A DNA stretch of 17,909 nucleotides from Bacteroidales bacterium (GTDB taxonomy: Bacteria; Bacteroidota; Bacteroidia; Bacteroidales; F082). Location: positions 1 through 17,909 of the forward strand of contig JANTGU010000012.1 in the NCBI GenBank assembly GCA_024762735.1, given 5' to 3'. Position 1 is the first letter of the stretch. Each line of letters begins with the position of its first letter. A program made the position numbers and the translations under genes. Of this stretch, positions 1 to 5,988 are shown piece after piece. The notes beneath the pieces were generated by a model. It was not told the origin of the DNA, searched no databases, and saw only the letters and a program-made list of their open reading frames with translations.

Positions 1-58
1 ATTCCTCTTCCCGCCGACGGTTGTTTTCCTCTTTGGTGCCAAAGTAAACTTCCATCAT
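1..58 (-). CDS. 5' end of an unidentified gene, cut by the window edge
   Basis: Two consecutive ATG codons (58-56 and 55-53 on the minus strand) open a frame with no stop to the window edge. It begins MMEVYFGTKEENNRRREEE, a charged, helix-prone start. A perfect TAnnTTTG promoter box lies about 17 bp upstream and points into it. This looks like the N-terminus of a small conserved Bacteroidota protein, but the family cannot be named from 19 residues. The gene lies directly downstream of tadA on the same strand and appears to have its own promoter. Confidence 0.55.
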   Translation of the reverse strand, partial: MMEVYFGTKEENNRRREEE

Positions 59-74
59 TTGATTTTATAAAGTA

Positions 75-82
75 CAAAGTTA
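75..82 (-). promoter_or_regulatory. Bacteroidota -7 promoter box (TAACTTTG)
   Basis: The minus strand reads TAACTTTG, an exact match to the Bacteroidota -7 consensus TAnnTTTG, placed 16 bp upstream of the first ATG of the partial gene at 1-58. A clear -33 TTTG box was not found 18-21 bp further upstream, so the call rests on the -7 box and its position. Confidence 0.45.
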
Positions 83-138
83 CGATATTTCAAGTTTCTT
101 AATAAATATTGATACAAGAAGCCATTTCGGATTTTACA

Positions 139-591
139 TCAGCTTTTTCGTTTTCTTTCAAAAAACTCCTTTAGCAGCTTGCTGCACGCTTGTTGCAATA
201 CACCACCTTTCACTTCGGTAGAGGGATGCAGCAGGTTAACACCCGACCGGGAGTAACCCCGTTTTTCGTCGTAAGCACCAAAAACAATTTTGCCTACCTG
301 TGTCCAGTAGGAAGCGCCGGCACACATTACACAAGGTTCTAAAGTAACATACAAGGTGCACTCCTTTAGGTATTTTCCGCCAATAAAGTTGGTGGCTGCC
401 GTAAAAGCCTGCATTTCGGCATGTGCAGTAACATCGTTCAGGGTTTCGGTAAGGTTATGTGCCCGCGCCACAATTTGCCTATTGCATACCACCACGGCAC
501 CCACGGGCACCTCGTCCATATCAAAAGCTTTTTGAGCCTCTTTCAGGGCTTCGTTCATAAAATATTCGTCTGAAAAAGCTGACAGGCTCAT
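139..591 (-). CDS. tadA: tRNA adenosine(34) deaminase (TadA-type)
   Basis: Zinc-dependent cytidine-deaminase-fold enzyme of 150 residues. The family converts A34 to inosine in the anticodon of tRNA-Arg(ACG), allowing wobble decoding. The sequence shows the zinc/catalytic motif H57-A-E59 and the PCxxC motif with C87 and C90. These are the same positions as in E. coli TadA, and the length is close to that family. The N-terminal DEYFMNEALKEAQKA helix and the VPVGAVVV strand are typical. The ATG overlaps the stop codon of the upstream mvaB as ATGA, indicating translational coupling. Related nucleoside or guanine deaminases share the motifs. The VPVGAVVV plus HAEMQA context favours TadA, but a broader nucleoside deaminase cannot be excluded. 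Confidence 0.85.
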   Translation of the reverse strand: MSLSAFSDEYFMNEALKEAQKAFDMDEVPVGAVVVCNRQIVARAHNLTETLNDVTAHAEMQAFTAATNFIGGKYLKECTLYVTLEPCVMCAGASYWTQVGKIVFGAYDEKRGYSRSGVNLLHPSTEVKGGVLQQACSKLLKEFFERKRKS

Positions 592-1433
592 GGTAAAACA
601 AGACTTATTTTATTAACCCGCTCGATATCTACTCCCGTGCTGACGTTTTTCTTTTCAAAAAAATCGAGCAGTACCCCGGTGTCCATGTTTGCTACCAGCG
701 CTTTACCCGTCATGGGACATCCTCCCAAACCGCCAATCACCGAATCAAAACGTCGCACCCCGGCATTAAACGCTGCTTCCGTTTTTGGTATTCTGTCTTT
801 GGGCAAGGCATGCAGGTGAAATCCGAAATCGAGATTGGGAAATTCGGCAAACAGGGTTCTGTATACCTTCATGATGGTTTTGGTTGAAATTTCGCCGGCA
901 ATATCCGACAGGGGAAAATAGGTTAATCCTTTAGCGGCCATTTTTTCTATTGATTTCACCATCAATTCAATACTCCAGGAATCGCCATAAGGATCGCCAA
1001 ATCCCCACGAATAATAGATTATCAGCTCTTTGCCCTTTTTTTCGGTAAGGTTCAAAATATCGTCAATGGTTCGCTCGGCCTGTTCCTCAGTTTGGTTTAT
1101 GTTTCTCGTTAAAAACGTTTCCGAAAGCGAAAAAGGAAAAAATATTTTATCTATCAAATCAAATTCGCAAGCCCGGGTTGCTGCCTTGGCTGTTGCCACC
1201 AGCACTGCAATTTTTGATTGTGTATTTGACAAGTCGAGACCCTTTAAAACTTCTCCCGTGTCAGCCATTTGAGGAATGGCACGCGGGGAAACAAAGCTGC
1301 CTACTTCCACCGTGTCAAACCCACAGGAAAGAAGCTGATTGATGTAAGCAACTTTTTTTTCTGTTGGGATAAAATCCGGCAAAGCCTGAAACCCATCGCG
1401 GGGTGTTTCGGTTATTTTAACATGTGAATTCAA
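588..1433 (-). CDS. mvaB: Hydroxymethylglutaryl-CoA lyase
   Basis: DRE-TIM metallolyase of 281 residues. The family splits 3-hydroxy-3-methylglutaryl-CoA into acetyl-CoA and acetoacetate, the last step of leucine degradation. Visible active-site elements are R12-D13-G near the start, the metal-binding H206-L-H208 pair, the loop GGLGGCP with C239, and N249 ten residues later. These correspond to the Arg, Asp, His, His, Cys and Asn of characterised lyases. The internal YYSWGFGDPYGD segment replaces the SCxFGCP motif of mitochondrial enzymes and matches the short Bacteroidota-type lyase as I recall it. Its stop overlaps the tadA start. A paralogue lies 95 bp upstream on the same strand. mccB and liuC, the two preceding pathway steps, lie about 12 kb away on the other strand. 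Confidence 0.85.
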   Translation of the reverse strand: MNSHVKITETPRDGFQALPDFIPTEKKVAYINQLLSCGFDTVEVGSFVSPRAIPQMADTGEVLKGLDLSNTQSKIAVLVATAKAATRACEFDLIDKIFFPFSLSETFLTRNINQTEEQAERTIDDILNLTEKKGKELIIYYSWGFGDPYGDSWSIELMVKSIEKMAAKGLTYFPLSDIAGEISTKTIMKVYRTLFAEFPNLDFGFHLHALPKDRIPKTEAAFNAGVRRFDSVIGGLGGCPMTGKALVANMDTGVLLDFFEKKNVSTGVDIERVNKISLVLP

Positions 1434-1485
1434 ATCAGGTAACTTATTTATTTAAGATTGAAGCCTTGGAGTTTATAATGCAACC

Positions 1486-1502
1486 TTGCCTGATGCAGGC
1501 AA
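1486..1502. other. Small perfect hairpin between the two lyase genes
   Basis: TTGCCTG and CAGGCAA form a perfect 7-bp stem around a 3-base loop in the 95-bp gap between the two lyase genes. No T-run follows in the minus-strand direction of transcription, so it is not a convincing terminator. It may be an RNA-processing or attenuation site, or incidental. Confidence 0.35.
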
Positions 1503-1528
1503 CCATAATCTCCGTGCTTTTTTTTACA

Positions 1529-2539
1529 CTACTCTCTTCCGCTCAACGCTTTAGGTATTCTTCCCTGGTTGATGGTTTCGGAGCGGAGTCGGCGGCCAAC
1601 AATTTTTTCGTTCATGGCACCGATTTTCAAAATTCTGTCGATGTCCAGGCTGGTTTCGATGCCCATCTCATCCATCATCACCACCATGTCTTCTGTCGAG
1701 ACCAAGCCTACGCCATTGGGGTCTTTGTAGTAATAATCTCCTGTTCCTGAAACAGGAGACCCGTCCACGAAGTTAGCCGGCTGTCCGCCAATACCGCCGA
1801 AAGTAGATTCAAAATTGGTAACCCCGGCCTGTAGTGCTGCTAACACGTTAGCCAGTCCCCAGCCCCGGGTGGTATGGAAATGAGCGATCTGTTTATGGGG
1901 ATTATCCACGGCATCCAGCAACATGGAAAAATATTTGAAAACCCTGTCGGGTGATGCCGAGCCGTCATGGTCGGCATGTTCCACATCGTTGGCACCAATG
2001 TCGAACCACCGTTTGGTAAAAGCCACGGCGTCTTCCATTTTGGTTGGCCCTTCAATGGGGCACCCCCATATAGTGCTCACGGTACCATTCACCTTGATGC
2101 CGGCTGCATGAGCTTTGGGAATCCACTCCTCGGCCATGGCCCAGTACTCTTTAAGGGTTAACCCTGAATTTTTCTTTTGATGTGACTCGCTGGTAGAAAC
2201 CATCAGTAAAATCCTATCGGGACCATACCCCTCTTTTTTAGCCTGGATAGCCCGCTCGATGGCCCTTTCGCGGATGGTTACTGCAGTTAACATCACGTCA
2301 TCCAACAGATGTTTAACTCTTTTACTGTTTCGTACTCTTTTAAAAAGCTCGTCGGCATCTTTAAACTGGGGCATCCCTTTAGGATTTCCAAAATTGGTTA
2401 CTTCAAGGTGTTTAAAACCTGCCAGGATTGACTCTTCCAACATCCACACTTTGGCTTCGGTGGGTACAAAAATTTCTTCATGCTGATAACCATCACGAAC
2501 CGTGATGTCGCCAATGGTTACTTTTTTAGGATAGTTCAT
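1529..2539 (-). CDS. HMG-CoA lyase-like DRE-TIM metallolyase, substrate uncertain
   Basis: A 336-residue member of the pyruvate carboxyltransferase / HMG-CoA lyase superfamily. It keeps the N-terminal R15-D16-G of the catalytic site, the metal-binding H220-F-H222, and a canonical-looking VSTIWGCPIEGP strand. The loop that carries the catalytic cysteine in HMG-CoA lyases reads GGIGGQP, with Q253 in place of Cys. It is followed by an insertion (about residues 256-276, rich in Gly, Asp and Tyr) in place of the short GASGN metal-ligand segment. The fold is therefore secure, but ordinary HMG-CoA lyase chemistry is doubtful. Database-style naming would still be hydroxymethylglutaryl-CoA lyase. Its place directly upstream of mvaB suggests a role in branched-chain acyl-CoA metabolism on a related beta-hydroxy-acyl substrate (inference). 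Confidence 0.75.
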   Translation of the reverse strand: MNYPKKVTIGDITVRDGYQHEEIFVPTEAKVWMLEESILAGFKHLEVTNFGNPKGMPQFKDADELFKRVRNSKRVKHLLDDVMLTAVTIRERAIERAIQAKKEGYGPDRILLMVSTSESHQKKNSGLTLKEYWAMAEEWIPKAHAAGIKVNGTVSTIWGCPIEGPTKMEDAVAFTKRWFDIGANDVEHADHDGSASPDRVFKYFSMLLDAVDNPHKQIAHFHTTRGWGLANVLAALQAGVTNFESTFGGIGGQPANFVDGSPVSGTGDYYYKDPNGVGLVSTEDMVVMMDEMGIETSLDIDRILKIGAMNEKIVGRRLRSETINQGRIPKALSGRE

Positions 2540-2574
2540 TTAATAACGATTTATTTTTCTGTTTTTAAGGGTGG

Positions 2575-2582
2575 CTAAGATA
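2575..2582 (-). promoter_or_regulatory. Possible -7 box upstream of the lyase pair
   Basis: The minus strand reads TATCTTAG, one mismatch from TAnnTTTG, 35 bp upstream of the start of the second lyase gene. No TTTG -33 box is seen at the usual distance. The remainder of the gap 2540-2736 is A+T-rich and shows nothing else. Confidence 0.25.
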
Positions 2583-2736
2583 GTGAAAAAATAATTTGTT
2601 GATTCCTTAAAAATATTTGCTCGTTATTACACTGAAATAAAAACTTGCAGCATTGCCTATTCTCCAGACTTATTCTTTGGTTTATCGTTGTTTTTATTTA
2701 AGATTTCATCGAAAAGTAAAAGCAGGTTTTGTCACA

Positions 2737-4101
2737 TCAATATTTGACCAACTTTGTAATTATTTTACCATTTGGTGTGTTTATTATTACCAGATATATG
2801 CCCGCTGTAAGTTGCTTTACTGAATACTGATTTGATTTTTTGTATGAAAAAAGCTTTGTGCCGTTTAATGTACAAATATCAACGCTGGTAAAACTATTCG
2901 GGTTACTTATTTTAAAAAAGGAATTGGCTGGATTTGGCGATAATTTTATAGGATTATTATCATGGGTTGAGGGTATCGAGTTTGGTGCTTCACCCCATTT
3001 GGCAATAAAATTTGCTAGTTCTCCACCGGCATTCTGAAATAAACCACCAACAAACAAATTACCTTTGTCGTCAAATTTCATGCAGTGGCAGTCGGCATTT
3101 AATCCCGAACTTAAAGACACCCAATTTTCGCCATCCCATTTTGCCACTCGATTGGCAGAAACGCCTCCTATTTCCGAAAACATGCCACCTGTGAATACAT
3201 TTCCTGTACTATCAGAAACTACGGTATTGCATATAGAAGAAGTGCCATTTCCCACAACGATCCATTTCATACTATCTAGCCTTACAATCGCCCCGTTAAA
3301 CAAACCAGCAGCATATACATTGTTATTATTATCTACGGTTATGTCTTTACACGTATTGGTAAGGGCAGGTAAATTAGTGTTCCACGATAAACCATCCCAT
3401 CTGGCAACTCTTGACCCTGAAACAAGAAAATTCCCACCGGCATATAACAGGTCGTTTTTGTCGAATGCAATGGATGCACAAAATCCATATAATCCCAATC
3501 CATTATTCAACGCCACCCATGAAGTGCCATCCCACTTTGAAATAAAGTTTACCGTTACCTCTCCTGCTTTTGAAAAGTATCCACCGGCGTACAAATTGCC
3601 TGTATGATCGAAAGTTAAGTCGAGACACATATCATTAAAGCCAGAACCCACCGGTGACCATGTGTTGCCATCCCATTTTGCCACATTGGAAGCCGGAACA
3701 CCTCCTGCAGTTGTAAATTGTCCCCCGGCATAAACAATGCCGTTGCTGTCGATGGCAATGGCTGCGCAAGTGCCGTTTAGCCCACTTCCAAGTGCTGACC
3801 ATGCATGCCCATTCCATTTAGCAATATAGTTTACATTTTGCCCGCCGGCAGTGAGAAACTCTCCGCCAGCGTAAAGGTTACCCTCTTTATCAAATGCCAT
3901 GGCATAGCAGTAATAACTTAACCCATCGCCTAAAGTTGACCATACTGCCGAATCGAAGGCAGTGGTTTGTTGCGTTGATTGAAAAGTATTAAAATTTGAC
4001 CTGTTACCTATTTGATTGATTTGAAAGGATTGCGATTGTACAAATCCTTGTAGGACAATCATTGTTATAAGTGTTGTAAAAAACTGTTTTGTAGCTTTCA
4101 T
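2737..4101 (-). CDS. T9SS-exported seven-repeat beta-propeller-like protein
   Basis: A 454-residue protein with an N-terminal signal peptide (about residues 1-24). Seven repeats of 40-49 residues follow, of the kind C..I..D..GNLYAGG.F...GG.....AKWDG..W, spanning about residues 55-370. A C-terminal T9SS type A sorting domain (about 385-454) starts with LSPNPANS and ends with LVKY. The repeat count and length suggest one seven-bladed propeller (inference). Each repeat has a cysteine at the same place: C65, C112, C159, C208, C251, C291 and C338, all in the pattern C-x2-[ILMV]-x2-D. The protein should cross the inner membrane by Sec and the outer membrane by T9SS, then stay on the surface or be released. 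It lies 11 bp downstream of another T9SS cargo gene, so the two probably form an operon. The ligand or substrate is unknown. Confidence 0.8.
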   Translation of the reverse strand: MKATKQFFTTLITMIVLQGFVQSQSFQINQIGNRSNFNTFQSTQQTTAFDSAVWSTLGDGLSYYCYAMAFDKEGNLYAGGEFLTAGGQNVNYIAKWNGHAWSALGSGLNGTCAAIAIDSNGIVYAGGQFTTAGGVPASNVAKWDGNTWSPVGSGFNDMCLDLTFDHTGNLYAGGYFSKAGEVTVNFISKWDGTSWVALNNGLGLYGFCASIAFDKNDLLYAGGNFLVSGSRVARWDGLSWNTNLPALTNTCKDITVDNNNNVYAAGLFNGAIVRLDSMKWIVVGNGTSSICNTVVSDSTGNVFTGGMFSEIGGVSANRVAKWDGENWVSLSSGLNADCHCMKFDDKGNLFVGGLFQNAGGELANFIAKWGEAPNSIPSTHDNNPIKLSPNPANSFFKISNPNSFTSVDICTLNGTKLFSYKKSNQYSVKQLTAGIYLVIINTPNGKIITKLVKY

Positions 4102-4112
4102 TATGCTTTATT

Positions 4113-5834
4113 TTAGTATTTAATTATTTTGGAAAAGGAAGTTTTTCTGCCTCTAAAGGTTACCCTTATCAGGTAAATACCATTCGGTAGAAATGAAAGG
4201 TTAGCAGTAAGATGGGCACTATTTACAATCTGTTTTTTCATTAATTTTCCGTTAACATCAAAAACGGAAAAAGAAGAAAATGGTTGCCCGTTATTGGCTG
4301 CTAAAGTAAGGCGGCTATGAAAAGGGTTGGGAGAAACGGTGAACCCTATATTGCTATAATCTTCAATGCCATCTATAAAAACCGGATAGAGCGTGTCGGA
4401 ATATTTAATGCAATCTACACCGGGTTCAACTACCGAAACTACCAAACCTTCTGATACATCCTGGTTGGTAAGCCCGGAGGCGATGAAATCCTGGGTTTCC
4501 CCGTTTCCCATATAGTTTCCCAGGGTAACTTCACCATTGATTTGAAGCAAACTGTAACGCCAGGTGTCGCTTGTATTTTGAACATGAACGACAACATCAT
4601 CGCCGGGCTGTAAAATGGTATCGTTTAGCATGGCTTTGGGTGTGCTTAGCGGACAAACATCTTTGACTTTATACATGGCAGTGCTTACGTTGCTGTAGGA
4701 AGAATGCCATTCGCCGAGATAGATTTTTTCGTCCCGATCCAGCGCCATTGAATAGCCGGTTTCGTTCCAGGTATTGTCAAGGTGTATCTTCTGAAGAAGG
4801 GCACCATCGGTTGAATATTTTAACAGGCTAACATCGTTGGAGCCGACTGAAGTACGTGCCATAACCAGAAGGTTTTTATCATCATCCAGTAAAACCCTAA
4901 TAAACGTCGTGTTTGAGTTTAAGTTTCGGGTATAGGTCTTTTTCCAAATCTGGTTTCCTGCGGTGTCTGTGCGCATGATTACTCCAACTTTAGCATTGGG
5001 GTTATTTTCATTTTCACCCTCGCCACACATGATAAACCCTTCGTCGTTTGGTAACACAAGGATATCGTATCCTTTTTCGTTGGCATCATCCAGTTTGTAA
5101 ATGGTCAGCCGTAAAAGTTGTGCCGAATCGTCAAATACTCTAATTTTCGCCTGAAGAATATCTAAATCCTCAGCACTTCCCGGCACATAATCCCGGGTGC
5201 CTGTCAGCACCAGGGTGGTGTCGTTTATTTTAGCCATGCGGCCAAAGTTCCCGATTATGGCTGTTGAATCTTCAGCATGAACAAAGGTGGTGTCCCATGA
5301 AAAACTGCCATTTGTATCCAGTTTTCTCATGGCAAGGCACATCCCCATTCCATAATTCTCTTTTTGTGCCGAAACCAGGTAGCCGCTGTCAGGGGTTTGA
5401 ACGATATCGTGTCCGCCCTGATAATCGTATTGACCACCGTTTACAGATGTGCTTAGGATGGTTCCGTCAGGAGAAAGTTTGGTACAATAAGTTTCGTGAT
5501 AATATCCATAAGTACCCATAATGACATAGTTGCTTTCATTGTCCTGAATAATCCGGTTGGCAAACTGGCCGGTGCTGTTGAATTGATCCTCGGCATAAGT
5601 TATCCAAATGGGATTGCCGGCTGTATCGGTTTTCATAAAAAACATGGTACCGACATTATTAATAGTACACCCTCCGGCAGTTAACAGGTTACCATCTGTT
5701 GTTGGAAAAATAGCATTGATGCCCCCATAGTTCTCAAAAACGGGATAGTCGATGTTCCATTCTTCAATAAATTTTTGGGCGAACAGGCCTGTTGTTAAAA
5801 CAAGCAAAATAAACAAGGTAATTTGTTTTTTCAT
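4113..5834 (-). CDS. T9SS-sorted secreted protein of unknown function
   Basis: A 573-residue protein with a clear signal peptide (about residues 1-19, ending LFAQ). The long central region (about 25-410) has repeated motifs of the form GYLVSAQKE, GFIMCGEGE and NLLVMARTS. They alternate with D-T-A-G-N-x-I-W turns, as in delta-60/propeller-type T9SS cargo. A second beta-rich segment (about 415-495) follows. A type A sorting domain (about 500-573) begins VSPNPFHS and ends IIKY. No catalytic motif was recognised. It is the first gene of a two-gene unit with the seven-repeat propeller protein. An AraC-type direct-repeat element with a -7-like box lies 35-114 bp upstream, so regulation by the HTCS encoded at 9635-13666 is the best guess. 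Confidence 0.75.
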   Translation of the reverse strand: MKKQITLFILLVLTTGLFAQKFIEEWNIDYPVFENYGGINAIFPTTDGNLLTAGGCTINNVGTMFFMKTDTAGNPIWITYAEDQFNSTGQFANRIIQDNESNYVIMGTYGYYHETYCTKLSPDGTILSTSVNGGQYDYQGGHDIVQTPDSGYLVSAQKENYGMGMCLAMRKLDTNGSFSWDTTFVHAEDSTAIIGNFGRMAKINDTTLVLTGTRDYVPGSAEDLDILQAKIRVFDDSAQLLRLTIYKLDDANEKGYDILVLPNDEGFIMCGEGENENNPNAKVGVIMRTDTAGNQIWKKTYTRNLNSNTTFIRVLLDDDKNLLVMARTSVGSNDVSLLKYSTDGALLQKIHLDNTWNETGYSMALDRDEKIYLGEWHSSYSNVSTAMYKVKDVCPLSTPKAMLNDTILQPGDDVVVHVQNTSDTWRYSLLQINGEVTLGNYMGNGETQDFIASGLTNQDVSEGLVVSVVEPGVDCIKYSDTLYPVFIDGIEDYSNIGFTVSPNPFHSRLTLAANNGQPFSSFSVFDVNGKLMKKQIVNSAHLTANLSFLPNGIYLIRVTFRGRKTSFSKIIKY

Positions 5835-5868
5835 AATCAGTAATTTTAATAGGATAATACATTTAATT

Positions 5869-5948
5869 AAAGCACCATAAAGATACAGCCGTCTTCAAAA
5901 TAACACTTGTACTATTTGGTCAAATACCAGGACTATTGGGTCATTTTC
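5869..5948 (-). promoter_or_regulatory. Candidate HTCS operator-promoter, copy A
   Basis: Plus-strand half-sites ACTATTTGGTCA (from 5911) and ACTATTGGGTCA (from 5932) are direct repeats spaced exactly 21 bp, two helical turns. The minus strand then carries TATCTTTA (5885-5878), one mismatch from the TAnnTTTG -7 box. The proximal half-site overlaps the -33 region. Expected transcription enters the T9SS gene starting at 5834 with a leader of about 35-40 nt. The whole block matches copy B (9360-9437) at about 90%, with the 46-bp core nearly identical. Confidence 0.6.
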
Positions 5949-5988
5949 GTGGGCAGGGCTGCATTTTGATAAGCATGACCGAGAGTCT

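Noticed and set aside
588..2539. The two lyase genes as fragments of one broken gene
   Set aside because: Both have complete N-terminal RDG and C-terminal loops and are independent full-length paralogues.
3065..3607. A 180-codon plus-strand open frame
   Set aside because: It lies entirely antisense to the seven-repeat propeller protein and mirrors its repeat pattern; it has no signal or motif of its own.
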